A DNA stretch of 64,000 nt from Phycisphaerales bacterium (GTDB taxonomy: Bacteria > Planctomycetota > Phycisphaerae > Phycisphaerales > UBA1924), in the NCBI GenBank assembly GCA_020427395.1, contig JAGQON010000003.1:1-64000 (forward strand), in the 5' to 3' direction. Position numbers and translations under genes: made by a program. Below, piece after piece: positions 16,020-24,452 of the stretch (position 1 is the first letter of the stretch; every line of letters begins with the position of its first letter). The notes below the pieces were generated by a model, which saw only the letters and a program-made list of their open reading frames with translations, searched no databases and was not told the origin of the DNA.

Positions 16020-17753
16020 TTAGCCGTCGCTTTCTTCGGGCGCGGCTTGTTCGGTGGGCTGTGGTTCGTCTGGTGCGGCTGGCTCGTTCAACTCGTCATC
16101 CGATTCGTCTTGATTGACGGGCTCGATGGGCTCATCCTCATCGGGCGGCATCGGGAAGAGGACCCAGTCGGACTGTGCCTCGGGGTCGTTCTTGAGCCCA
16201 GCCGCACTCTCGGCTGTGAGCCATTCGGCTTTGTTCTTGACGCGGTAATCCACGCCGTCCCAGCCGGTCTTGGTGATCCAGCCCTGGCGGCCGCCGTTAT
16301 CGACTCGATCAGCGCCGACGGAGTACACCAACGGACCGTTCTCGGTGAGCGTGTAGCGGAGCTGATCGGCGTTGAACACATCAATGGGCTCAAAGTCGAT
16401 CAGATCGTCGTCGATCGCCTGGATGGACTCGGGGAAGGCCCCGTGGCGAAGCTGGTGGCGGTAGGCAGCGATGCCGAGGCGCACGCCGATGGTCTCCTGC
16501 TTGAGCTGGCGAACAACTACCGCGGGGCGATCGAGCGCTGGGAGCATGATGTCGAGGAACATCTCGGAGATGAAGTTGAGCTTGTCGCGTTCCTGCTCGA
16601 AGAGATCGTCCGTGTGCTCGTGGGTGCCGTCCCAGTCGAGGTTGTCCTGCTCGCTCGCGTGGCGGAGCATCTTGTTGTAGACATAGAGCGTGCGCTGAGG
16701 CGAGTCGCCGAGCAGGTTGTTCGGGAGACTGGTCGGACTGCCCATCGGCCCACCCCAAGAGTTCTGAAACGATCGCACGCCGGAGATGCTCAGATCGCCG
16801 TTGTCGTCACACAGGCGGCGGATGGTGTCGTGGAACATCAGGGCCTCGCCCTCCCAGACATAGTCGGGGTTCACATACGAGGCGATGGCCCGATCGATGC
16901 GTGCGAGCTGGTCTTCGTTGAAACGCTCGCGGTGGGTCGAGATACCCCAGTCGATCGTGCGGATCGCCACGCTCTCGATCGCGTTCTCCACAAGCTGAGA
17001 GATCAGCGTCGGTAGATCCTTGCTCAGTTCTGTGGAAGCGAGCAGCGTCTCCATGGACGACACAAACACCTCGGCGTTGCCCCGCTCAAGCTCGTAGGCC
17101 GCCTTGCATCGCACGAAGTTCGTCAGTTGTCGATGCTTGCCCAGCCAGGGCAGCATCATGTCGATCATCGGATAGTTCAGCTCCGGGTCGAACTGAAGCG
17201 GGCCGGGGTCGAACGCGTACTGGTCTGTCGGGTCTGTCTGATACTCCTTCAGATAGGCGGCGTGCTCGTACGGGTCGGTCTCGTTGCTCCAGACGATGCC
17301 CACGCGCGACTTGGACAGCGCCTCCATGACCTGCCCGAGGATCGCGTCCGCTTCCGTCGATCCAAGGTACGCTTCGAGCATCCCCCACCGCTCCGGGTTG
17401 GTCGGGAGTGTGCCGATGTACTCGCTGTAGACCTCGTTATCGAAATAGTCCTGATGATCAAAGTAGGCCTGAACCATCAGCGGCCACGCCTTGTCGTCCT
17501 CGGGAATGCCCGCGACCCACGCGTTGTAGCTCGCGGCCGGGTTCCACAGCGTGCCCGCGCCGTCGCCCGCGTCATACCACGGCGACCAGTTGCCTCGCGT
17601 GACGATGTCCCAGTCCACCGAGATGTCGGCCATCTCGCTCTGGCTGAGCGGCTCGGTGTAGAGGAACTTGTAATACGCCCAGACACCCAGACTCGCCAGC
17701 AGGAGCAAGAGGACCAACGAGATGATGCCGATCACGGTGAGGAACTTCTTCAT
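16020..17753 (-). CDS. Membrane-anchored protein of unknown function
   Basis: I do not recognise this 577-residue protein. It starts MKKFLTVIGI and has one N-terminal hydrophobic segment (to about residue 28). A long soluble part rich in Trp, Asp and Tyr follows, with a 45-residue acidic Pro/Glu/Asp tail. The topology suggests a membrane-anchored periplasmic protein. The start at 17753 is preferred over an in-frame ATG at 17768 because TATCAT lies exactly 6 bases upstream with no ribosome site, the leaderless pattern seen elsewhere here. Its stop is directly adjacent to the convergent nth stop. Confidence 0.75.
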   Translation of the reverse strand: MKKFLTVIGIISLVLLLLLASLGVWAYYKFLYTEPLSQSEMADISVDWDIVTRGNWSPWYDAGDGAGTLWNPAASYNAWVAGIPEDDKAWPLMVQAYFDHQDYFDNEVYSEYIGTLPTNPERWGMLEAYLGSTEADAILGQVMEALSKSRVGIVWSNETDPYEHAAYLKEYQTDPTDQYAFDPGPLQFDPELNYPMIDMMLPWLGKHRQLTNFVRCKAAYELERGNAEVFVSSMETLLASTELSKDLPTLISQLVENAIESVAIRTIDWGISTHRERFNEDQLARIDRAIASYVNPDYVWEGEALMFHDTIRRLCDDNGDLSISGVRSFQNSWGGPMGSPTSLPNNLLGDSPQRTLYVYNKMLRHASEQDNLDWDGTHEHTDDLFEQERDKLNFISEMFLDIMLPALDRPAVVVRQLKQETIGVRLGIAAYRHQLRHGAFPESIQAIDDDLIDFEPIDVFNADQLRYTLTENGPLVYSVGADRVDNGGRQGWITKTGWDGVDYRVKNKAEWLTAESAAGLKNDPEAQSDWVLFPMPPDEDEPIEPVNQDESDDELNEPAAPDEPQPTEQAAPEESDG

Positions 17754-17775
17754 GGGTGCATGATACACGGATTCG

Positions 17776-17800
17776 AAAAAACACGCCCTTTCGGGCGTGC
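17776..17800 (-). terminator. Rho-independent terminator of the S41 protease gene
   Basis: On the minus strand a 7-bp stem CACGCCC/GGGCGTG with a GAAA loop is followed by six T residues (17781-17776). It lies about 30 bases after the stop of the protease gene. Confidence 0.88.
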
Positions 17801-17830
17801 TGGAGAGGAGTCAGATGAAACAGGTTTGCG

Positions 17831-20116
17831 TCAGTCCTTCAGGGCCGAGCGGTGCTTGTTCTTGCGGGCCTGCGACTTGAGCAGGACCATCGCGGTCTCG
17901 ACCTGCAGGTCCGTGCCCTCACTCAGGAGGGTGTTGGGATCAGGGCGGTCGGCGTTCTCGATGATGTTGCCGTTCTCATCGAGGGGCAGCACATCGGCGT
18001 CGCGGCGGAGCAGCAGCGCGTCCTGCTGCTGGCTGGGGAGCATATCGATCTCGACATCGGGGTCGATGCCCCACTCGGTCGCGCCGGGGATCTTGTGGAT
18101 CATGCGGGGCGAGTCGATGTGGTAGTAGTTGGTCGTGACCTTCATCGCGGCGGTGGCGCCGGGGAGCAGGTAGACATTCTGAACCGAGCCCTTGCCGAAG
18201 CTGCGCTGGCCCAGCACGAGGGCATCGACATGGCCCTTCTGGGCGCCCGCCTGGATCGCGCCCGAGAGGATCTCGGAGGCGCTGGCGCTGCCCTCGTTGA
18301 CAAGCACGACGACCGGGATGCCGTTGAGCGAGCGGTACTCGGGGATTCGCACCGCCTCATTGAGCGACTCTGTCAGGCCCGAGGCGTCCACCGTCTTGAC
18401 GATCATGCCGGTGGGCACGAAGCGCGACGCAAGCTGCACGGCCTGGTCGAGAAGACCGCCGGGGTTGTAACGCAGGTCGAGGATCAGGGCGTTGAGGCCC
18501 TCGCTCTTCATCTGGGCCACGGCGTGGTCGAACTCGTTGGTCGAGTCCTGGGTGAACCCGGTGAGGCGGAGGTAGCCGATGCCGTCCTCCTTGTCGATGA
18601 AGTAGTCCCATTCGTCGTCACCGGGCCCGGTCTTGGACCAGCCCTTGACGCTGGGGAGATCGATCTTCTGGCGGACGATGGTGAAGACCTTCTCGAAGGG
18701 TTCGCCGTCGTCGCCCATGCGTTCGATGGTGATGTCGACCTTGGTGTCACGCGGGCCGGTGATGAGCTCGACGGCCTGGTCGAGCCCGAGCCCGACGGCG
18801 GTCTTGCCGTCGATGGCCTTGATGAGATCATCGCTGCGCATGCCAGCACGCTGTGCGGGTGTGCCCTCGAGGGGGGTGACGATCTTGATGTTCTGGAGTT
18901 CGTCGAGCTGGATCTGCACGCCGATGCCGATGAACTCGCCCTGCGTGCTGCGACGGAAGCGTGCGAGCTCGTCGGGCCAGATGATGGCGGTGTAGTCGTC
19001 GAGGGCGCTCATGGCGCCGTTGCCGAACTCGTGGAGCAGGGCCTGCTCCATGATGCCGGTGTCCTGCGTGCCGGTGTCGAGGACGCTCTGGAGCGTGCGT
19101 CGCAGGTCGTAGCCGCTGGCGGGTGTGGCCTTGCTGGCGATGCGGAGCTTCTCGTTCTCGATCACGCGGAGCAGCGCTTCACGCTTGGACTCGTTCTTGA
19201 GCCCGGGGAAGACCTCGGCCAGGTCGGTGGTGGTCGCCATGGTCTTGACGGCGTCGAGCCCCGAGACGATCAGGTCGTTCATGGTCACGCCGTCGGGGTG
19301 CTGGCGGGTCTGACGCCCGACATGCTGGTCCGATGCACGCTGGATGGCGGTGCGGACGGTGATCGAGTTGACGCCCAGGAGCTTCTCGTGGAAGTCGTCG
19401 CCGAACGCGTTGTAGGGCGGCAGCGCGTCGAGCCCCTCTTCGAGGCGGCGCTGATTGCGGATCTCCCACAGGCGTTCGGGGGCGTACATACGGATCATCG
19501 AGAGGCGGCGGCCGAGGCGGTTGACATCCTCCTTGTACTTGCCGCTCTGATCGAACAGGGTGTCGAGGCGGAAGTAGAGTTCGGAGGCGATCATCCAGTC
19601 GTCGTCTTCCTCGGCCTGGGCGGCCCGCTTCTCAGCCAGGCTCACGACCTGATTGACGGTGGCGTCCTTGAAGAGCTTCTCGTCGTTGTCGTAGAGGATC
19701 TGGAGTTCGACGACCTTGGAGAGCGCGTCGGAGAGGTCGATGCCCGAGCCGGACTCGTTGAACTGGGTGAGCTTCTCGCTCAGCTCGTTCTGGGCTTCGG
19801 TGATCTGCTCTTCGCGGGTGGTCTCGCGCTTCTCGATGTTGGTCTGGAGGAGTTGGAGCGAGTCGGCGAGCGACACATCGATCGAGGTCCACTGCTCGGG
19901 CTGGAGCAGGGCGGTCAGCGTCTGCGAGTCGCCACGGACGGCGGCCTCCCAGATCGAGCCGGGGGTGGCAACGGCGCTGTCGGCGACGAGCGTGGTGCCC
20001 GGCTGCTGCGTGAAGACATCGCTGCTCGAGAGGGTCGTCCCGGCGCACATGCCCAGGGTGGCCAGGGCGGCGAGGACGGTGTTTCGAGCGGCGCGTCGTG
20101 AGGTTGCGTTGAGCAT
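17831..20116 (-). CDS. S41 family C-terminal processing protease with PDZ domain
   Basis: S41 (Tsp/CtpA) proteases cleave proteins from their C-termini in the periplasm using a Ser-Lys dyad. From the ATG at 20116 (GGAG 5 bases upstream) the protein has 761 residues. It has an N-terminal hydrophobic signal, about 250 residues of coiled-coil and helical sequence, then a PDZ domain (IGIGVQIQLDELQNIKIV...AGMRSDDLIKAIDG). The protease domain has the serine motif NEGSASASEIL and the lysine motif RSFGKGSVQ. A starting codon at 20185 would add 23 unlikely residues. A strong terminator follows the gene. The large N-terminal region is unusual and could recruit substrates. Confidence 0.92.
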   Translation of the reverse strand: MLNATSRRAARNTVLAALATLGMCAGTTLSSSDVFTQQPGTTLVADSAVATPGSIWEAAVRGDSQTLTALLQPEQWTSIDVSLADSLQLLQTNIEKRETTREEQITEAQNELSEKLTQFNESGSGIDLSDALSKVVELQILYDNDEKLFKDATVNQVVSLAEKRAAQAEEDDDWMIASELYFRLDTLFDQSGKYKEDVNRLGRRLSMIRMYAPERLWEIRNQRRLEEGLDALPPYNAFGDDFHEKLLGVNSITVRTAIQRASDQHVGRQTRQHPDGVTMNDLIVSGLDAVKTMATTTDLAEVFPGLKNESKREALLRVIENEKLRIASKATPASGYDLRRTLQSVLDTGTQDTGIMEQALLHEFGNGAMSALDDYTAIIWPDELARFRRSTQGEFIGIGVQIQLDELQNIKIVTPLEGTPAQRAGMRSDDLIKAIDGKTAVGLGLDQAVELITGPRDTKVDITIERMGDDGEPFEKVFTIVRQKIDLPSVKGWSKTGPGDDEWDYFIDKEDGIGYLRLTGFTQDSTNEFDHAVAQMKSEGLNALILDLRYNPGGLLDQAVQLASRFVPTGMIVKTVDASGLTESLNEAVRIPEYRSLNGIPVVVLVNEGSASASEILSGAIQAGAQKGHVDALVLGQRSFGKGSVQNVYLLPGATAAMKVTTNYYHIDSPRMIHKIPGATEWGIDPDVEIDMLPSQQQDALLLRRDADVLPLDENGNIIENADRPDPNTLLSEGTDLQVETAMVLLKSQARKNKHRSALKD

Positions 20117-20454
20117 GTGCACTCCGTTGGGTTGGTTCGCCCAAAGTCTGCGGCCCGGGCGGGGTTCACGAAGGGATAGACCCAAAGAGGACTATCGGTT
20201 CGCTGATGCTTGTACGCCCAAGAGGGGGGGCAGGATCGTCCATCTGCGCCCTATCGGGCGTCGCATCGCGTGCAGCCCGCACAGGGCCGGTCAACGGTTG
20301 TACGATCGAGCCGATAAAAAGTTGCCCATGGATACCCCCATTCCTGCCCAATGGGCATGCCGGGACCACAAACCTGAGCCGCAACGCGATCGCCGATCCG
20401 TGGCCCGCGGACGGGCAGGGATCAGGAGTAGGTGCGATGTGTGGAGGTTTGGAA
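20117..20454. other. Intergenic stretch between the S41 protease gene and tRNA-Arg
   Basis: No gene is supported in these 338 bases. A small palindrome (CGCCC TATC GGGCG) lies near 20246-20259 without a T-run. The interval must hold the protease promoter, but no good -35/-10 pair was found. Confidence 0.4.
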
Positions 20455-20528
20455 CGATCCCGCTGCGATTCGAACGCAGAACCTTTGGCTTCGGAGGCCA
20501 ACGCTCTATCCAATTGAGCTACGGGACC
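20455..20528 (-). tRNA. tRNA-Arg (anticodon CCG)
   Basis: On the minus strand the acceptor arm GGTCCCG (5' end 20528) pairs with CGGGATC (one G-U pair). The D-arm begins GTAGCTCAATTGGATAGAGC. The anticodon stem TTGGC/GCCAA encloses CTCCGAA, giving anticodon CCG for CGG codons. The T-arm contains TTCGAAT, the discriminator is G, and CCA is not encoded. The total is 74 nt. Confidence 0.95.
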
Positions 20529-20539
20529 GGCAATGTCGC

Positions 20540-20556
20540 CACGGGGATTCCCCGTG
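20540..20556. repeat. Perfect 7-bp hairpin between tRNA-Arg and the MFS gene
   Basis: CACGGGG ATT CCCCGTG is a perfect palindrome 12 bases upstream of the tRNA 5' end. There is no T-run on either side, so it is not a standard terminator. It could be part of the tRNA precursor leader or a protein site. Confidence 0.4.
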
Positions 20557-20588
20557 ATCAGCACTGAGTCTACGATCGCGCTCAACGC

Positions 20589-21848
20589 ATGGCAACGACA
20601 CCCCCGCAAATCACCGCCACGCCGCTCAAGGCGGTCCTGACCCTGACCTTCCTTGGCTCGCTGGGGACGGGCGCCGTCACCAACGGGTTCTCGTTCATCG
20701 CCACCGAGGGGCTGGGCTATACACGCACGATGAACCTGCTGATGGCCTTGGTGCTGGGCGGGTCGTACATCGGGGGGGCGATGGCCTCTGGGCCGCTGGT
20801 TCGGTGGATGTCGGACCGGGGAAACCGGATGACGCCCCGCGGGCTGCTTGCGGTGGTGCTGGTGGTGATCGGGTCGGTGTGCTTCCTGCCCCTGCTGGCC
20901 CAGCGTCTGGCGCCGTCGATGCTTGAGGCGTCGCTGTGGGTGCTGATCCTGATCTTCAGCCCGATGACCGGCATCCTCTGGCCCATCGTGGAGAGCTATG
21001 TCTCGGGCGGGAGGCGTGAGAAGGCACTGCGCTCGGCGATCGGGAAGTTCAACATTGTGTGGGCCGGGGCGCTGGTCGTGACCTTCTGGGGTATGGCCCC
21101 GCTGCTCGAGCATCGCCCGTTCGTGATCCTCGCGGTGCTGGGCGGAGCGCAGCTGTTCATGTGCGTGGTGCTCCGGTGGTTCCCCCGCTACCCGCCACGC
21201 CATCTCGATCTCGATCACGAGCCGGTGCCGCGCGATTATGCGCGATTGCTCACGCTCTTCCGGGTGCTGCTGATCGCGTCGTACATCGTGCTCAGCGCGC
21301 TCTCGCCGCTGCTTCCGATCGTTGAGAACCGCCTGGGTGTGCCGGTGCACTGGATGACCCCCATCGCCAGCGCCTGGCTGACCTCGCGTGTGCTGGTCTT
21401 CTTCGTCCTCGAGCGTTGGCACGGCTGGCACGGGCGGTGGTCGATGCCGTGGATCGGACTGGGGCTGATGCTCATCGGGTTTGCTTCGTGCATGCTCTCG
21501 CCGATGCTGCCAAGCGGCACGGGGACCGGCATGCTGATCGTCGCGCTGTGCATCACCGGCTGCGGGATCGCGATTACGTACTACGGCGCGCTCTACTACG
21601 CCATGGCGGTTGGTAACAGCGAGGTGGACGCGGGCGGCACGCACGAGGCGATGATCGGCGTGGGCTACACGCTGGGGCCGCTGTGCGGGCTGGCGGGCGT
21701 TGGCATGAGCGGGAACGATGATGACGCGTTCCGCTTCTGGGTGATCATCCTGATCAGCGCGGCCGTGCTCGGATTCACGATCTTCGGCTGGCGGCTGCTG
21801 CGTCGCACGCGGGATGGTGAGGTGCCGGTGGTGCCGTCGCCGCATTGA
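20589..21848 (+). CDS. Major facilitator superfamily transporter
   Basis: The 419-residue protein is almost wholly hydrophobic, with about 11-12 predicted spans. It has MFS-like features: a basic loop after the second or third span (RWMSDRGNRMTPRG) resembling the family's GxxxDRxGRR loop, and a cytoplasmic central loop near residues 195-215. Substrate cannot be told from sequence. A TACGAT box lies 12 bases before the ATG, so a very short leader is likely. It is a single gene, divergent from tRNA-Arg and followed by a large inverted repeat. Confidence 0.85.
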   Translation: MATTPPQITATPLKAVLTLTFLGSLGTGAVTNGFSFIATEGLGYTRTMNLLMALVLGGSYIGGAMASGPLVRWMSDRGNRMTPRGLLAVVLVVIGSVCFLPLLAQRLAPSMLEASLWVLILIFSPMTGILWPIVESYVSGGRREKALRSAIGKFNIVWAGALVVTFWGMAPLLEHRPFVILAVLGGAQLFMCVVLRWFPRYPPRHLDLDHEPVPRDYARLLTLFRVLLIASYIVLSALSPLLPIVENRLGVPVHWMTPIASAWLTSRVLVFFVLERWHGWHGRWSMPWIGLGLMLIGFASCMLSPMLPSGTGTGMLIVALCITGCGIAITYYGALYYAMAVGNSEVDAGGTHEAMIGVGYTLGPLCGLAGVGMSGNDDDAFRFWVIILISAAVLGFTIFGWRLLRRTRDGEVPVVPSPH

Positions 21849-21890
21849 GAAAGAGCGTTTCGCACTCAGGAAGCAAGAGATCACTCTCCC

Positions 21891-22021
21891 GTGCCTTCCC
21901 CACCCCGTGGGGAAGGTGGCACGCGTCTTCGCGTGACGGATGGGGTCTTGGTCTACCTGCGTCTCTCAAGACCCCCTCCGTCGACTTCGTCGACACCTCC
22001 CCCGCGGGGCGGGGAAGGCAC
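21891..22021. repeat. 131-bp composite inverted-repeat element, copy 1
   Basis: The element opens with GTGCCTTCCCC and closes with its reverse complement GGGGAAGGCAC. Inside, ACGGATGGGGTCTTG is mirrored by CAAGACCCCCTCCGT around a short unpaired centre. Each arm also holds its own small hairpins (ACGCG TCTT CGCGT and GTCGAC TTC GTCGAC). It lies between convergent gene ends and resembles REP/BIME-type intergenic palindromes. Related copies occur at 23442-23668 and 26633-26717. Confidence 0.85.
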
Positions 22022-22051
22022 AAGAATGATGTGAAATAGGAAGCCGCCGCC

Positions 22052-22804
22052 TCAGATCCGCCCCGCGTCGTTCCAGCCTTGGCTGGCCTGCTGCACCCCC
22101 ACCACCGGGTCCGGCAGCGAGCGGGCATCGACCGTCACGAACGCCTGCCCCGACACGATCATCGCGCCGGCGTATGACGACAGGTCCAGCTTGCTCCCCG
22201 GCCCGCCGACGACGCATCGACCCATCGCGTTGGTATCGCACAGGCGGGCGTTGGCGAGGCGATTGCCGGCCCGGGTGATGGCCTTGCCGGGCGATTGCCC
22301 GTCGGTCAGGTAGTACACCGGGTCGATACCCACGCCGATGCCCTCGGTATGCGTCGCATCGTCGCGCATGATGGCGTGGTCCGCGAGCTGTGCGCCACAG
22401 TGCTGCGCGAACGCGCCCAATGCTTGGCGGGCGACATCGGAGAGATCGGCAGGCAGCACCACCGAGACCACGGCACGCGATCGCCCACCCACCAGCGGCA
22501 CCAGCTCGCTGCTCAGCTCCAGCGCCTGCTGGGCGGCCTCGATCGCTCGCTGGCTGCTCGAAGGATCCGCGAAGTGCTCGGGCGGGATCCACAGGTCCAG
22601 CCCGGCGAGCTCAAGCTCTGCTTTTCGCAGCAGCGCGGCGAGGTCGCGCCGTGCGGAACGGGAGAGGTTTCGTGGTCGCAGTTCGGGCACGGTGACATCG
22701 AGCGCGACGGCACGATGGCCCAGCGTCGCGATGGTCTCGATCGTGACGCGGGGGCTGGGGTCGAACCCGCAGGTGCTCACAGCGATCTCGGGGAGCCCGA
22801 ACAT
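22052..22804 (-). CDS. Sugar phosphate isomerase/epimerase-like TIM-barrel protein
   Basis: The 250-residue protein begins FGLPEIAVSTCGFDP and has alternating strand-helix segments such as HRAVALDVTVPELRP and ELELAGLDLWIPPEHF. These resemble the first half of xylose-isomerase-like TIM barrels. The later half is weaker and I cannot place the usual metal ligands, so it may be a degenerate or specialised member. It is divergent from the next gene with 46 bases between starts. A TAGAAA box 6 bases before the ATG suggests a leaderless start. Confidence 0.5.
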   Translation of the reverse strand: MFGLPEIAVSTCGFDPSPRVTIETIATLGHRAVALDVTVPELRPRNLSRSARRDLAALLRKAELELAGLDLWIPPEHFADPSSSQRAIEAAQQALELSSELVPLVGGRSRAVVSVVLPADLSDVARQALGAFAQHCGAQLADHAIMRDDATHTEGIGVGIDPVYYLTDGQSPGKAITRAGNRLANARLCDTNAMGRCVVGGPGSKLDLSSYAGAMIVSGQAFVTVDARSLPDPVVGVQQASQGWNDAGRI

Positions 22805-22850
22805 GCCCGATTTCTATGCCTCGGGGGTGCGGCGTGCACTACGATTGAGC

Positions 22851-23432
22851 ATGAGCAAGCCGTTTTTGTCGCGTGTGTGCCAGATCGTGAACCTGCTGGC
22901 CCTCTCGGTCTGGCTGGGTAGCGTGGCGATGTCTGGGGTGGTGGCCGCCAAGGTGTTCCCGCTGATGCGTGAGCTGCAGCCGACGCTCGCGAGCTTCCCC
23001 GACTATGAGGGGGACCACGCCCTGCTCACGGCCGGTCAGGTGGCGTCGAGCATCTTCTTCATCGTGGACACGATCCAGTTCATCTGCGCAACGCTGGCGC
23101 TGGGCTCGCTGGTGGCCCTGGTGGTCATGGGCTACTCGCTCAACACGCTGGCGCGTGTGGCTCGGGTGGTGTTGCTGTGCATGACGCTGGCGCTGCTGAG
23201 TTACCACCTGTTCGTGTTCATGCCGGGCTTCGAGGGGACGCTGCGGGCGTACTGGGACTTCGCCCACGCGGGCGACACGGTGCAGGCCGACGCGCTCAAG
23301 GACCAGTTCCTCCAGTCCCACCCCACCGCCTCGCGCCTCATCGGCGGGCTGACGATCATGGTGCTGGTGAACATCGTCGTCGCGGGCTGGACGCTGACGG
23401 CTGGTGAGATGAAGACGGAAAAGGCAGCGTAG
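22851..23432 (+). CDS. DUF4149/TMEM205-like integral membrane protein
   Basis: The 193-residue protein has four hydrophobic segments, starting near LLALSVWLGSVAMSGVVAAKVFP. The pattern (a Trp-Leu-Gly segment, a Phe-Pro motif, a central hydrophobic hairpin and a final span) resembles DUF4149 proteins. Function is unknown. The start at 22851 is chosen because the conserved part begins right after it; a TACGAT box lies 5 bases upstream and there is no ribosome site, suggesting a leaderless mRNA. An inverted-repeat element begins 10 bases after the stop. Confidence 0.65.
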   Translation: MSKPFLSRVCQIVNLLALSVWLGSVAMSGVVAAKVFPLMRELQPTLASFPDYEGDHALLTAGQVASSIFFIVDTIQFICATLALGSLVALVVMGYSLNTLARVARVVLLCMTLALLSYHLFVFMPGFEGTLRAYWDFAHAGDTVQADALKDQFLQSHPTASRLIGGLTIMVLVNIVVAGWTLTAGEMKTEKAA

Positions 23433-23441
23433 ATCTGCGCT

Positions 23442-23668
23442 CCTTCCCCGCCCCTGCGGGGGAGGTGCCGAGTCCCCGAGGCGGAGAGGGTCTTGGTCTT
23501 GGGTGCCCTGCTTTGACCCGTCAGGGCAAAGCAGGTTCTTGTGTGCCCTCCGTTCCTGCTTCATCGCTTCGCGAGTGAAGCAGGGCACCCAGCGCATCTG
23601 ATCGTTGCAAGACCCCCTCCGAGCTCCGCTGCGCTCCGCCCACCTCCCCCGCGGGGCGGGGAAGGCAC
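23442..23668. repeat. Composite inverted-repeat element, copy 2, with an insertion in its loop
   Basis: The outer arms (about 23442-23494 and 23608-23668) match the design of the 21.9-kb element: CCTTCCCCGC...GGGTCTTG against CAAGACCCCCTCCG...GGGGAAGG. Here the centre is about 110 bases instead of 16 because a second palindromic unit sits in it. Confidence 0.82.
23501..23590. repeat. Second palindrome nested in the inverted-repeat element
   Basis: GGGTGCCCTGCTT at 23501 is mirrored by AAGCAGGGCACCC ending at 23590. Each half contains a smaller inverted repeat: CCTGCTTTG/CAAAGCAGG, and CCTGCTTCA/TGAAGCAGG around CGCTTCGCG. The sequence differs from the outer element, so this looks like one repeat type inside another. 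Confidence 0.75.
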
Positions 23669-23682
23669 AAGAAGCAGAACAC

Positions 23683-24207
23683 TCACCCGAACGCGATCGG
23701 CTGCAGGTCTTTCCGCAGGTAGAGCGGGTGCTTGGGGTAGCCGTCCTTCGTGAGCCCGAGGCACATCGGCTCGCAGACCCCTCGCAGCAGCTTGCTCAGG
23801 TGCGTGTGGCGATCGTTGAGGCGTGCGTGCGTACCCCAGCCAACAACCACCAGGTCGGCTGATCGTGCCAGCTCCATGATGTGCTCGTCGTTGTCCGGCC
23901 CCACCGGGTCGTCCACCTGGCGCAGCCCCTTGGGATCGGTCGAACGCAGAGCAAACGCATTCGTCACATCCATCGCGGCAAAGCCCCAGGCGTTGGCGTA
24001 GCCGAAGCATCGGGTGAGGGTGGGGTCCAGAACGCGTTCGTCGGCCGTGGACGGGTTGAGCAGGCAGAAGCACACCCGCTTGCCGCCCGTCGCCCAGCGT
24101 CGCCCGAGCGTGTAGCGGTAGGCGTTGGTGCGATCGAAAACCGCCCAGCCCTGCCCGTGCTTCGTGTCGTCGTGGGTCGTGGTGTGCGTGCGCGTCCGCG
24201 TGGGCAT
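23683..24207 (-). CDS. DUF1643 domain protein
   Basis: The 174-residue protein has the DUF1643 features: YRYTLGRRW, then the CFCLLNPSTADERVLDPT core, RCFGYANAWGF and a late VVVGWGTHA strand. Members are often found on mobile elements and in accessory regions; no biochemical role is established. The start at 24207 is chosen from the leaderless-like TACCCT box 5 bases upstream; longer in-frame starts run through low-complexity sequence and the palindromic sites. It is divergent from the RepA-like ATPase gene. Confidence 0.8.
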   Translation of the reverse strand: MPTRTRTHTTTHDDTKHGQGWAVFDRTNAYRYTLGRRWATGGKRVCFCLLNPSTADERVLDPTLTRCFGYANAWGFAAMDVTNAFALRSTDPKGLRQVDDPVGPDNDEHIMELARSADLVVVGWGTHARLNDRHTHLSKLLRGVCEPMCLGLTKDGYPKHPLYLRKDLQPIAFG

Positions 24208-24241
24208 GGGGGAGGGTATGCGCCGGATCGTGCGTGGGTAG

Positions 24242-24377
24242 TGACCGGGTTTGTGCGCACAAAGTGGTCGTCCGCTGCGCCGTCTTTCAGATTTTGGACA
24301 ATTTTCTTTACTCGGCTGGCGCACACACCTTGCGCGCCAAGCACCACTCGCGCACTGACCGGGATTGTGCGCACAAA
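24242..24377. promoter_or_regulatory. Twin palindromic sites between divergent DUF1643 and ATPase genes
   Basis: Two 22-base copies (24242-24263 and 24356-24377) differ at one position. Each carries TGACCGGG followed by the palindrome TTGTGCGCACAA (14 bp, with outer T and A, in copy 1). Centres are 114 bases apart, close to 11 helical turns. The sequence between them is relatively AT-rich. The arrangement suggests operators or iterons shared by the two genes. Confidence 0.6.
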
Positions 24378-24452
24378 CGAGGTCGGGGCGGGATCTGGTA
24401 GACGCGCGTGTTGGTGCGCGTGTCCACACGATCCACGAAGGGAGATTCAGAC

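Noticed and set aside
17852..20101. A 749-codon plus-strand frame opposite the S41 protease gene
   Set aside because: It is antisense to a protease with clear catalytic motifs and a matching terminator. The predicted protein is Val/Gly/Asp-rich with no motif. High-GC third positions keep antisense frames open.
20166..21884. A 572-codon minus-strand frame across tRNA-Arg and the MFS gene
   Set aside because: It would read through a tRNA and antisense to a membrane transporter. Its His/Arg/Gln-rich translation is typical of a shadow frame.
21891..23668. Reading the large palindromes as CRISPR arrays or as terminators
   Set aside because: There are no regularly spaced identical short repeats with unique spacers. 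The palindromes lack T-runs and share sequence with each other, so they are dispersed repeats.
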